Part shown: one piece after another, positions 54,901-64,000 of the stretch
Layout: every line of letters starts with the position of its first letter
Position numbering within the stretch: the first letter of the stretch is position 1
Source: Corythucha ciliata
Taxonomy: Eukaryota > Arthropoda > Insecta > Hemiptera > Tingidae
Assembly: GCA_038030265.1 (NCBI GenBank)
Contig: CM075938.1
Span: 54,615,189-54,679,188 of the forward strand
Direction: 5' to 3'
DNA length: 64,000 bases
Program-made: the position numbers and the translations under genes
The notes under the pieces: model-generated
Told to the model about the DNA's origin: nothing
Seen by the model: only the letters and a program-made list of their open reading frames with translations
The model's database searches: none

Positions 54901-56380
54901 GGTTTCAGATCATAAAACTTTAGAAGCACTCTTTGGTGACAAGAAAGATATTCCTGAAATGGCGGCAGGAAGACTTCAGAGGTGGGCTCTTTTCATGTCT
55001 GGATTTTCGTACGATTTTAAACATATTTCGGGTACAAAGAATCTAGCGGATGGATTTTCTCGTTTGCCAGTTGGTACGCCTCACAAAGGACAGAACGAAT
55101 ATTACGTACATATAAAAGCAAATCGAATACATTTCTGCTCCACTCTCCCTTCTACAGCCTCAATCCTACATGCTCGATTGGCAATTAGGCACGATCTACC
55201 ACAGTAAGGCATTACGGTTCATCCTGAATACCCCCCCCCCCCCACCGACAACCACCAACGCTTTTAATTAACGAAATTACTAGTCTTAACTTCCAGTTAA
55301 TTAATTACAAGTTGAAGACTATCATCAATTTCCTTTAAATTACTAGCTCAAGGATTCATTTATTCTCCGCCAGCAAGAAGGTGGGGTGGTGGTTTCAGAA
55401 GTGCGGGCTCGCCGGAGCTTGTTTATTTACCAACCTCGTTCAAAAAAACAAATTAAATTAGTCAATGAAATTTTTATTACGTGTTTTGTTTGCAGTTGCG
55501 AAGATCTGGTTTACTCCAGAATTAGGAGCACCTACGGTTGAAACTATTAATTTACGTGAATTCCGATAAGATTGGTACTAGGTTTAAAAACAACAAAAAA
55601 CAAAACTGAGAAGAGGTAATTACCCCCCCCCTCCCCCTACTAACTCCTTACACTCCTAAGAGATGCTCTTTTCGTGATCACCGACAAAATGCTTGAATCT
55701 CTAGACAATATTAATAGAGAGGACGATGACCGTTGTATTCTTGTGTGATGGTAGGGCGGCGGGGTAGTTGCCTCTGGAGGGCGGACTGTCTGGCACTGAC
55801 CTTACTTTTAAGGTCACTCACCCATTTTCATTCAAGAATAGAAGTGGTGGAAGGTTTTTCACAGCTTGTTTGGCGTTGGCTGAGGGGGGGGGGACGAGGT
55901 GTTTCGAAATTTTACAGCGATTTAGTGATGGAGGGGCGACTTGGGAAAAGGGAAATTTGTGATGAAAACAGATTGCTTTCTCTGGCAGAGAGTGAAAGTT
56001 GACTTACAGTTAAAATCGCGAAGAAATAAGAAATCTTAAAAAATGAGCTCAATGATGATAGAATTGCTTTGAAATCTCCTCATAAAAATGTGATTGGACC
56101 ATAATAAACAATGTCGATCTGACCAGGGCCTAAATTAAAATGATTGACCTAATTGTATAGCAATAGAGACGTGCACAATGTTGCCGATTGTGACCGGAAA
56201 AAAAAAAAAAAAGTTGGGGAAATCTCGCAACCCTAAAACTAAGTCAATAAAAAGTGTAGATTTTACTCACGGAGGCGCTTCGTAAAAGAAAATTGCGAAA
56301 ATTCCGATGACGGTAACTGCCAAAAGTAACAAGGAAGTGGCTCGAGTTTGTTCCCAAGATGCTCCCACAACTTTCAACAT
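45975..56380 (-). CDS. Phospholipase B-like protein, lamina ancestor (lama) orthologue
   Basis: Eight exons splice in phase: 56380-56271, 48218-48069, 47983-47740, 47602-47499, 47310-47161, 47064-46839, 46763-46518 and 46456-45975. The product starts MLKVVGASWEQTRATS with a single membrane segment (about 17-33, LLLLAVTVIGIFAIFF), so it is a type II or signal-anchored lumenal protein. Family landmarks follow in order: YDGNYAATINW, WAAIEIETQENYADW, AYGAGMLEGTLCWQL, FLVAHQSAG, MLRIQKRYIFRYHY, SQDDFYQI, AANRLAHSAKKW, KQWLVVD, and C-terminal WDFPHVQLTWFW. The family are Ntn-hydrolase-fold proteins; enzymatic activity of lama itself is uncertain. In flies it marks neural and glial precursors. The last exon needs a one-base shift between TGYDS and FFCRATPEPRQG (near 46400-46430), so this copy is frameshifted or contains an assembly error. 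Intron 1 spans 8 kb. Confidence 0.88.
48455..48982 (-). pseudogene. Gypsy-type integrase C-terminal fragment
   Basis: A 175-codon frame holds TRQFQKGETIQIRVFVNNKE, then GVIKEKLGQRHYLVMLDSGR and VLKRHIDQLRS, the SH3-like C-terminal domain typical of Ty3/Gypsy integrases, followed by a Pro/Ser-rich tail. Upstream catalytic domains are missing. It lies in lama intron 1 on the same strand as lama. Confidence 0.75.
49070..49645. mobile_element. 576-bp MITE
   Basis: Ends GTGGCCCATACACGTGCAG and CTGCTCGTGTATGCCCAC. The interior is built from short repeated words (GATATCTG, CAGATTT, GATCGGCCGATA), many palindromic. Ends resemble those of the GGCCCATACACG MITE family at 9.8, 30.2 and 41.7 kb, so the same transposase may mobilise both. 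Confidence 0.7.
49677..50976. mobile_element. 1,300-bp snapback element with ~480-bp arms
   Basis: Ends TACAGGGTGTTCATGAATTA and TAATTCATGAACACCCTGTA, flanked by TA. Arms 49677 to about 50150 and about 50480-50976 are near reverse complements; each contains a matching short open frame (ENYFRNTRESSRFTKETGGS in one, ENYLRNTRESSRFTKETGGS in the other), a by-product of the duplication. The centre is AT-rich with inverted TTAATTATTG-type words. No transposase. Confidence 0.82.
51000..51720. other. Unassigned lama intron sequence
   Basis: 51117-51437 has a 105-codon minus-strand frame without recognisable motifs. CAATCATATGAGGAGGGG near 51607 echoes CTCATATGAGTG in the preceding snapback. No confident element. 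Confidence 0.3.
51720..52064 (+). pseudogene. Possible THAP-domain remnant
   Basis: KCEICGCLLPAVFSI reads before a GTAAG donor-like site at about 51830. After an acceptor-like TTAG near 51903 the frame runs VHRLDNVLEE, a stop, then PIDWLERQLCYDLHFEDQHF and a segment ending LLFNYVIPIL. C-x2-C, a central W, C-x3-H-F and a terminal proline motif fit the THAP zinc-finger plan used by P-element-like transposases. The internal stop means it is not functional. Confidence 0.35.
52338..52590 (-). mobile_element. tRNA-derived SINE with poly(A) tail
   Basis: On the minus strand: GCGCCTCGATGGTGTAATGG head with tRNA A box, an unrelated GC-rich body, then an A run (T run at 52335-52351) at the 3' end. About 250 bp. 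The head is the same as in the fragment at 16.85 kb. A clear target-site duplication was not found. Confidence 0.65.
52860..53345 (-). other. Two exon-like segments inside lama intron 1, unassigned
   Basis: 53335-53285 (TAG before, GTGAGT after) reads SPCYEVAEETINCGLE; 52980-52866 (CAG before, GTGAGT after) reads RFRLAKENPSFVLRTISDHS. Both have plausible splice sites, but the phases do not join in those frames, and lama exon 1 joins exon 2 perfectly without them. They could be cryptic exons or parts of a nested gene. Confidence 0.2.
53350..54640. other. Unassigned lama intron sequence
   Basis: AT-rich, no ORF above background, no long inverted or tandem repeat seen by eye. Confidence 0.4.
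54690..55207 (+). pseudogene. Gypsy reverse transcriptase/RNase H fragment
   Basis: Three frames in succession: ILSPAEVNYSMIHKEALAIY, then KKFYQYLLGNKFS, then VSDHKTLEALFGDKKDIPEM followed by RLQRWALFMSGFSYDF and GTKNLADGFSRLPVG. These are the RT-thumb/RNase H landmarks of Ty3/Gypsy pol (SPAE.NY, KEALAI, SDHK, RLQRWA, AD..SRLP). At least two frameshifts. It is opposite in orientation to the integrase fragment 6 kb away, so they are separate relics. Confidence 0.8.
55208..56250. other. Unassigned lama intron sequence with homopolymer runs
   Basis: C runs at 55231 and 55625 and a G run near 55885. Open frames at 55733-56002 have no family features. Confidence 0.35.
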
Positions 56381-57100
56381 AATTTATTTTTCCTTCTTGT
56401 TCGCCTTCACTGTAAAACAATAAAAAATCGAAACAACTGTTTTTAAAAAAATAAAAGATGTTGCTATAAAAATTTGATCTATTTTTCTGCATTTCAAGAC
56501 GATTCACTCCCGAGTTGATCATTTGAAAAAATCTCACAAAACCCGCATGTTTCAAGTTTTTTTTTCTTCTTTGTTTTCTTTAAGAGTGAAAAAAAAAAAT
56601 CCATAAAATAGGTCAATTAATGAGCTCTTGAAACACTTTTTAACCCTCTTCCCCCGCTCTTCAACACGCCGTTAATATACGAAGGATGTCAAATACACGT
56701 CTAAGCTCTTGTTTATGAAACAAAAGGCGTAAAAAAAAGACGAGAAAAATCAAACCTTCAGCTACTCGATATAGTCAAGTTGTGAAAAGCTTCGCGTTCC
56801 TTCAGGGCACCACTTAAAGCACATATCACAATTTAATGGCAAACTGTAACTGAATCGCTCGTCAAAGCTCAACTATTTTAAACGAATAATTTCTTCGATT
56901 ATTTTATACGGCAGGAGAGAGAGAGAGAGAGTGAGTGAGTTGCATATAGGTAGCCGTGACCCTCCACTACAAAGGACAATTTTCAACGATTGACAACAAA
57001 AAGTATATAATAATCTTATCTTAATTTTTGTCGCGATTTTTTAAGTCAATAGTTAAAATTCGCGGTCCATATCAATTAACTTGAAATTAATTCTGAGAAA
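56381..57100 (-). promoter_or_regulatory. Upstream region of lama (putative 5' UTR and promoter)
   Basis: Directly upstream of the ATG. It contains a GAGAGA tract at about 56915-56932, of the kind bound by GAGA-factor-like proteins in insect promoters, followed by GTGAGTGAGT. No TATA box can be placed with confidence, and a further non-coding exon is possible. Confidence 0.3.
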
Positions 57101-57109
57101 TGGTCTCGA

Positions 57110-57391
57110 ATGAGGGCGGAAAAAAATATTCTAAGAGAACTTACGGGTACAAAATGTGTTCTTTTCAGCCCATGTGAGGGTGCCGTGGGTCCTTTGAAGC
57201 CCACCACCAAGCAAGGTTGGACTCAACTACTGGCCACAGTCCTGCAAAGCATTAAAAAAAAAATTAGAACATCAAAGAAAATACATTTTTCCAAAATGAC
57301 ATCAGAGGAAAATAGTGGAGGTGGTGGTGGTGGTGGGGGGTCACTAATGCACACCTGTTTCCTGATGAAAATTGTTCCTATCTCCCTGTGA
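57110..57391 (+). other. Weak coding-like frame (LFSPCEGAVGPLKP...)
   Basis: An open frame contains TKCVLFSPCEGAVGPLKPTT followed by KQGWTQLLATVLQS, reminiscent of a short Cys-containing module found at the N-termini of some multi-copy invertebrate proteins. It then degenerates into a Gly run. It may be a transposon relic; support is weak. Confidence 0.2.
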
Positions 57392-57929
57392 AAAATGTGT
57401 CATTTCCTCTCTCAAAAACAGAGGAATTTTCAGAGATGAAAGACGGATATTTTCGCAGACAAGATTCCGACGGTTCAGTATCTATTTGCGCTTAATAACC
57501 AGACGGCACACACAAAACCTAACGGTTTTCTTTTTCTCACTACAAAACGCTAATTTTTAGTAGCACCACTTTTAACATTTTTAAAACAGGAAAATAGATT
57601 GTTTGTACTTCCATTTTCTTCTTGACTGTACTAAAAATAACAAAAAACAAAGAGTTTGTAAGCATTCAATCGCTAATCAACTTATTCAGCTGTAGTGGTT
57701 GTGCTGGTGGGGTGGGGGGTATGGATGTGCAACAATCAGAACAATAAGTTTTCTTATTGAGTTTAACCAAGGACATGTTTTCATCTCATATACGCGTATG
57801 TATTTTCCTATTTTCCAAGAAAAAGCATTACTCATCAATTTTTCAACGAATTGAAATTTTGAAGAATAAGAAGAAAAAAAAACATCAACTTTGTCGGCCA
57901 CGGTAAAATGTGCGTTTCTTGGAGCCACT

Positions 57930-59640
57930 CCACGGCTAAAAATTTAGAAAGCAAAACGCTGATTCTGTAGGCTAAAAATGAAAAAATAAACAAATAAATA
58001 ATTCGCTGCTAAAATTGAGAAACACGCTGATGCGAGGCTAAAATTAAGAAAAAATGCGCTAATTCACTGCTAAATAAAGCAACCCAAGTGCTGTTAAAAT
58101 GAAGACAAATGCGCTAATTCACGGTTGAAAACGACATAAAGCTGATTCGCGGTTTCTCGATACAACTGTCCACTTCAAAATCGGTAAATTCACGGTTTGA
58201 AAATTGAGAAAAAGCGCCACTTCGGAGCTAAAATTGAAAAAAAAAAGCACTGATTTAGAGCAAATACAATTTGAGAAAGGCGGTCATGCGCGGCTAAAAA
58301 TTTAGAAAACGTTGATTTCGGGACAAAGAAAAAGTTCTTAATCGCAGGTTGAAAGTGAGAAAAATGCTAATTCGCGGCTAAAATTTAGATACAGCGTTAC
58401 AAATTTAGTAAAAGCGTTCCAATAAGTTGTAATTTAAGGAACAGCACTAATTCGTGATATAACTTCCCGCTTCCATATAAAAATCACTAAAATTCACGCC
58501 TTAAATTGAGAAAAAGCGCCATTTCAGACCGGAAATGCGTCTAAATTGGGAAATGCAAGCGCTACTTGAATGACTAATAGCGGAAGAAATCGATAATTCG
58601 CACCTAATGCACCTAAAATGGAGAAAAACTAATATTCACGGCTAAATAAAGCCTCTCGTGTGCAGTTTCAATTAAGAAAAGGCACTAACTCGCGGTTCAA
58701 AATTGACACAACAGCCCTCCTCACTGCACCACCATAATTGGTTTGGGTGTGGCTTGAAAAAGGCGCAAAATTTCAACGCGATTATAAAGCGTTCCACGTG
58801 CGCCCAGATTGCTCTCGAGAGTGATATCGGACACCGCTAGAAATGTCGCTCTCGTAACCCGTATAGAACGCTCAGAATCACACTTCAAATCAGGGGCGTA
58901 GCCAGACCGTGATCAAGGGGTGGGCAGCCAGCTAGGCACGGATTCACTGTTGGGGCGGGCGGGGGCGGGGGTGCACGTCTTGAGAGAAAGTGCTCGCTCG
59001 CGAATGAAATCCAGAAACGGACATTTTGCGGCTAAGACTGAGGAAAAACATCCATTCACGGCTAAAATTGAGAAATAGCAAATCTTATTATCCGCGATTG
59101 AAATTCAGAAAACACACCAATTTGCGGTTTCACGATGCAGAACCCGGAACGAAATTAAGAAAATTCGATAATTCACGGTTTGTAGAGCCCTTTTCACAGC
59201 TAAAATTGACAAAATAAATTGCTCGTTCAATGTAGAATTAGGAAAAATCACTCATTTGCGGCTAAACTTGAGGAAGAACGCCAATTCATGGCTAAAATTG
59301 AGAAATGAAGCTCATTCCGAAGAGGCCAGTTCGTGGTTTCTCAAACAAACATCTCGAAAAAGTTCTAATTGACCGTTTTCATACATATACACGGCAAGTT
59401 TGCTGGTAAAATTGAGACAAAGCGCGACTTTTAGCGCGTACATTTTTGAAAAAGTGCCTATTCACGGCTAAAATTAAGGAAAATTGTTCGTTCGCAAGTG
59501 AAATTGAGGAAAACGCCAATTTCAAGGTTTCGCGATGCAACGCCCGAGTCAAAATTAATTAAATCGGCTCACATGCGGATTTGAAGGGGGGAAAAATTGC
59601 TCAAGGGAGAATTGGGAAAAAACACTAATAATTTGTGCCT
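57930..59640 (+). repeat. 30-bp satellite block with a hAT-like terminus
   Basis: Plus-oriented units (GCTAATTCGCGGCTAAAA and similar). CAGGGGCGTAGCCAGACCG at about 58892 marks the end of a hAT-like element and is followed by a G-rich subterminal stretch and more satellite. The opposite end was not found. Confidence 0.65.
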
Positions 59641-59793
59641 AATTAGCCTCCCCCTCCCACCCCTCCTCAGAATTGATGATATACATCACAGCATCCCACA
59701 CACAGAGGATCTAATTAGAGTTTATACAAAGTACGGTGCGTTGAATGCGACGGGGAAAAACATTGTTGGGGCGAATTCATAGACTCTTCTTGA

Positions 59794-60352
59794 ACTGACA
59801 CTGAATACCATTTGCATAATATAAAATTCAGCCCGGGAGCCGTTCGTTTCCACTCGTCTTTTTCATTTTGATCAAAACTGTTTTGAAAGGTTCCTTGAAT
59901 CAAGGAAACTTCAAGGAATATTCATAAATATGGACCTAAAGTACGCGACACGAAATAAGGCGGGTGTGACTCATCGACGAAAAAAACCAACGTTGCGCAT
60001 TATAGTCCCAAAGATGCGATGAAAAGCTCAAGTCTACACCCATAGCTGGCAACGTTGCGCTCCCATCGTTGTCACTTTGGAGAGCTGTGAGCCGGTGAGC
60101 GTTCGTAAAACCCCACCCCAGATCACCACCCGCAACGCACGGAGTGGCAACAGGGTATGGGAGGGCCGATGAGTCACACCCGCCTTATTTCGTGTCGCGT
60201 ACTTTAGGGCCTGTTTTTATGAACGTTCCTTGAATCTTCCTTGAGTCAAGGAACCTTTCAAAACAGCATTATTGATCACAATAAAAAAGGCGAGTGGAAA
60301 CAAACGGCTCCGGGGCTGAATTTCATATTATGCAAATGGTATTCAGTGTGAG
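59794..60352. mobile_element. ~560-bp snapback element
   Basis: Arms 59794-59977 and 60170-60352 are reverse complements with few differences (ACTTTAGG, CGCGACACGAAATAAGGCGG, AAGGTTCCTTGA, GGAGCCGTTCG occur in both). The 190-bp centre is unrelated and GC-rich. No ORF. Target duplication not obvious. Confidence 0.75.
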
Positions 60353-60359
60353 AGAGGAA

Positions 60360-60590
60360 AGTGCCACTTTACCCGCGAGTTTCGCACTAAAGCTGTCCTG
60401 GCAGTAACGGAAATGTATTTTCGTTTCACTCTGTGACGTGATGTTAGGAAATACCCCGCTAAGATTGTTTGCTAAGAAGTGTTTCTTTCGTCAAGAGAAT
60501 GAGATTGCCTTTGTACAAATAACCACTTTATTCAGAGGTCAAGCGAAATGCATGATTTTTAGGTTCCTTTAGAATATGGTTCAACTATAA
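60360..60590. other. Short unassigned spacer
   Basis: Nothing recognised between the snapback element and the next satellite block. Confidence 0.35.
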
Positions 60591-60594
60591 TTTG

Positions 60595-60985
60595 CCGCTA
60601 AAATCGGGAAAAATTGCTAATTAACCGATCAAAGTGAGAAGAAGCACTGACGTGTGGACAATCCGCGGTTAAAATTGAGGAAACGCCAATTCGCGGCTTC
60701 TGAAGATAGCTTCGTGTCTGCAGAAAGCTAACAAAATCGCTAATCCGTGTCAAAATGGGGAAAAAGCGGTAATTCGCGGTGAAAATTGGGGAAAATCTCT
60801 CATTAGCGGCTAAAATAAGGAAAAACACAAATTCACGGCAAAAATAGAGAAACATCGCTAATTCGCGTATAAAAAGGAGACAAACCGCTAATTCACTGAT
60901 AAAATTAAGAAGAAGCGTTGAAGTGTGGAAAAAAACATAATTCGCGGTTAAAATGCAGACAAAGCCAAATCGCGGCTCCTGAAGG
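60595..60985 (+). repeat. 30-bp satellite block, insertion target of the hAT-like element
   Basis: Plus-oriented units up to CGCGGCTCCTGAAGG, where the 2,946-bp element begins. The continuation after the element (63932 on) belongs to the same host repeat as 7470-7640. Confidence 0.65.
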
Positions 60986-63931
60986 CAGGGGCGTAGCAAG
61001 GGCAAGTGATGCCCGGTGCGGGTCTCTTTTTGATGCCCCCCCCCCCCTGAGGATTAAATTCGGGTTAAACTTTTGACCATAAATACCCCTAACGTTCATT
61101 CGTCTTTTAAAACCAAAACGAAAAATATCACGTTTTCTTTCAATAGCATAATTATACCGACAGTTCCTGCCATTCCAACCTCGCTATTCCGAAACACGAA
61201 CAAAAGAGGATCACCAAGCACACAGCGATGCGAGCATAAATTAGCGCGGAACTATGAGTTCTCAGTGAGTTAGCCCCACACAGTAGCGTACCGCGGTAAG
61301 GGGCGAGGGGCGGACCGCCCCGGGCCCCCTGACAGGCGGGGCCCCCGAACAGCTTAAATATGGAAAAATGAGGATTTTTAGGTTCATTCACGTGAAAAGG
61401 TTTGACAGCGATTTGGCTCCTTTCTACGAATTTCAGTCTATATCCGACCTGGAGAATATAACGTTACAAGTGATATCAGCAAAGAGTGTGGGCTGACTAT
61501 TCTATTGAGCCCCCGAGAGTGCTAATCTGGTGGCTGAAATACAGAAATTTGCGCCTTCTTGAGGAAAATTCATGAATAAAATAGAGAAAACAGACCGTCC
61601 CTAGTTTCGTTAGGTCCTTACAAGCGCACTAATATACTGATAGGCAATTTAGAACTGTGTGACGCGGCAAAAACTTATGAAAATGCGCTAATATTCGTGA
61701 CTATAACTGCGAAAAAGCGCTGATTCGTGGTCTCACGATGCAAATTCCAGACAGAGATTGAGAAAAAAAGTCGTCGATTCACAGTGTATGAGGGCTATTC
61801 CGCGGATAAAATGTAGAAATCAATGCAAAAGTGTTGTTCTTGGGCCAAGCCCGCGGCTACAATTGAGAATACACGCTTGTAATTCAAGGTTGTACAAGTA
61901 AAAAAAAAACATCGCGGCTGATATCGACAAAAAAAAAACGCTGATTCGGATTAAAATTGGGTCAAAATGGCCAATTCACAACTGAAATGGCGAAAAGATT
62001 TGCTAATTCGCTGCAAAACTATCAGAAAACGCTATTTAACAGCTGATTTGGAGAAAAATCACTAATTCGCGGGTAAAGTTGAGGAAAAACGCTATTTCGC
62101 TGATACGAAAATGAAGAATATCACCAATTCCCGGCTGAAATTGAGAAAAAGCGCTAACCCGTGGACAAAATTGAGGAAAATCACTAAAAGTTCGAGGCCA
62201 AAACTAAACAATAAACGCTAATCCATAGCAAAAATTAAAGGAAAAAAATGCCAATGTGGGACTGAAATGTGAACAAAAAAATAAATAAATAAAAATAAAC
62301 AACAACAAAAAACAAAAAAACCCAGCCAATATTGAAAACATTCACTAATTAGCGCAGCATAAATAAAATAAAAACTCTAGTATTCAGCTCAAATAGGGAA
62401 AAAGTGCTATTCCCGGCTAAAAATTGAGGAAAACGCCAACTCGTGGCTAAAATTGAGAAAATTCGCGAATTCACTGGCTAAAAACGCTTCTACGCAGCTA
62501 AAAGTGAAAAAAAGCGCTAATTGGCGGCTAAAATTTTGGATAAAGTGTTCAAGAATTTCTAATTCCGCCATCTCGTGTTCTGAGGGCAACTTTGTGACTG
62601 AAATTGAGAAAAACGGCAATTTCATGGCTATAAGAAAAAAAAAAAAAAAACAAAAGACAAAAATAAAACACTAATTCACGGCTAGAACTGAGAAAAAGCG
62701 CTAATCCATAGTTAAAAAATGCTGATGCGGTGCTAAAATGGAGAAGATCCCGCTAATTTGCAGCTAATATTGAGAAAATCAGTAATTATTCTGACTAAAA
62801 TTAAGAGAAAGGTTAATTTTCAGCCTGAATTGAAAAAAGTGCTAATACGCTGCCAAAAATGGAGAAATTGCCAATTTGCACTTAAAATATCGGAAAACGC
62901 CAATTCGTGGTTAAAATGAACAGACGGGTTAGAAACGTTACTACGCTGCTAAAATTACGAAAAAGCGCTAATTCGCGGCTAAAATAGAGAAAATTCTCGG
63001 CTTCCTCGGTCAACTTTGTGGCTAAAATTGAGAAAAAGCGCCAATTTATGGCCACGGGTAAAAAACCGGCAAATTGCGGCTAAAACTGAGAAAAAAACAA
63101 GAAAATGCTAATTTTTCGTATACATTTAGAAAAACCCGCTATTTTGCGGCTAATATTGAGTAGATGCTAATTTTCAGTTCAAACCGAGTAAAGTGCTAAT
63201 TCTCTGGTTCCTTCTAGAAAAAATCGCTAATTTGTGAAAATTGTGAAAAACGCCAACTCGAGAAAAAGTTAAGAAACGTCGCTGATTCACAGGATAAAAA
63301 AGCTACTTTGCTGCTAAAGTTGAGAAAAAGCGCGTGTTTATGTCTATAAGGTGGGGAGGGGTGGGAATACTCCACTAATTTGCGGCGAAAAGCGCTAATT
63401 TGCTGGTAAAGTTGACAAAAAGCACTCATTCGCGGCTAAAATGGAGAAATTCGTGGATTAAACTTGGCATAAGCGCTGTTTGGCGGATAGGTTGGGGAAA
63501 TAGCGGTGATTTGCCTAAAACAAGGAAAAGGCCTTGGCTACAATTAGGAAAAGGCCTTAGCGGTTACCAATAGAGGTTTGTAATAGGTATGTATAATTAG
63601 AGACTTTTAGGGGCCTCTTGAAGGTTTCCGCCCCGGGCCCCGATACGTGTAGGTCCGCCAGTGGCCCCACTCATCAACGGATGTTGCGTGTTGGATCGGT
63701 GGGGAGCTTAGCTGCTTACTGCTTGGGTTTCCTAGGAAGGCGCAAGGCGTGCCGTAATGTTGCGGCCGTCGGCCGATGTCTTCGCTAAAAACGTTCCCTT
63801 ACAAATTCACGTTCTTGTTTCCTATTCCTAGGTAGCGGTGATCGCATAACATAACAGCGGGTTTGATGCCCCCAGGGTAGTGATGCCCGGGTGCGGACCG
63901 CACACGCCGCACGCCCCTTGCTACGCCTGTG
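60986..63931. mobile_element. 2,946-bp non-autonomous hAT-like element, complete
   Basis: Termini CAGGGGCGTAGC and GCTACGCCTGTG are imperfect inverted repeats, and CCTGAAGG (60978-60985 and 63932-63939) is a perfect 8-bp target duplication, the hAT signature. Subterminal parts on both sides have GATGCCC and G/C runs. The interior from about 61.55 to 63.5 kb is the 30-bp satellite in plus orientation, with no transposase. It must be mobilised in trans. Confidence 0.85.
61550..63480 (+). repeat. 30-bp satellite inside the hAT-like element
   Basis: Dense units of GCTAATTCGCGGCTAAAA followed by TTGAGAAAAA, about 30 bp each, with single-base changes and phase slips. Read on the minus strand, unbroken units spell FSRELALFLN-like decapeptides. 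Confidence 0.8.
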
Positions 63932-63939
63932 CCTGAAGG

Positions 63940-64000
63940 CTACTTCATGGGGGTACTGATGAAAGATTCGTCTGGCGGCGCCAAATGCCTAAGGCCGGCC
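63940..64000. repeat. Partial dispersed repeat at the window edge
   Basis: GATGAAAGATTCG, GGCGCCA and CTAAGGCCGGC match 7590-7640. It is cut by the end of the window. Confidence 0.6.

Overview
This window comes from a repeat-rich arthropod nuclear genome, probably an insect. The best evidence is a split gene on the minus strand at about 46-56.4 kb. Its spliced product has the N-terminus, membrane anchor and core motifs of the phospholipase B-like protein lamina ancestor (lama). A second minus-strand gene enters from the left at 1.5-12.2 kb. Its five readable exons encode a Lys/Asp/His/Ser-rich disordered tail like the N-terminus of DNA topoisomerase I. Both genes have canonical GT-AG introns, and both have one very large intron (9.6 kb and 8 kb) filled with transposon debris.

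Layout. 1-2.3 kb: an assembly gap and topoisomerase-like exons 3-5. 2.3-11.8 kb: intron 2, with MITEs, hAT-like termini, a 30-bp degenerate satellite and arm A of a 1.67-kb inverted repeat. 11.85-12.5 kb: exons 1-2 and the promoter side. 15.0-24.2 kb: an old broken transposase gene split by a 7,290-bp transposon with long terminal inverted repeats. Its roughly 1,490-codon ORF carries a FEN1/XPG-like nuclease domain and, in a shifted frame, a tesmin/CXC-like tail. 24.76-30.5 kb: arm B, the inverted partner of arm A, interrupted by a 5'-truncated non-LTR retrotransposon with a 14-bp target-site duplication. 30.8-38.6 kb: inverted pair of satellite-filled hAT-like elements, one split by a GC-rich poly(A)-tailed retroposon. 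40.2-42.3 kb: broken hAT transposase. 42.4-45.3 kb: a microsatellite inside a palindromic element, more satellite and a tRNA-derived insert. 45.9-56.4 kb: lama, whose first intron holds Gypsy pol fragments, a THAP-like remnant, a SINE and two snapback elements. 57.9-64 kb: satellite, a 560-bp snapback and a complete 2,946-bp hAT-like element with an 8-bp duplication.

The two most interesting signals are these. (1) In the LINE, ORF1 and ORF2 lie in one frame separated by a single UAG in the context CAA-UAG-CAA-CCA, which matches the tobamovirus-type readthrough consensus. ORF2 has no AUG before two of its endonuclease catalytic residues. (2) The 7.3-kb transposon pairs a possible DDE-like core with a complete set of FEN1-type acidic residues. 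Nothing here suggests cooperation between genes: apart from the two host genes, the window is a record of nested mobile-element insertions.
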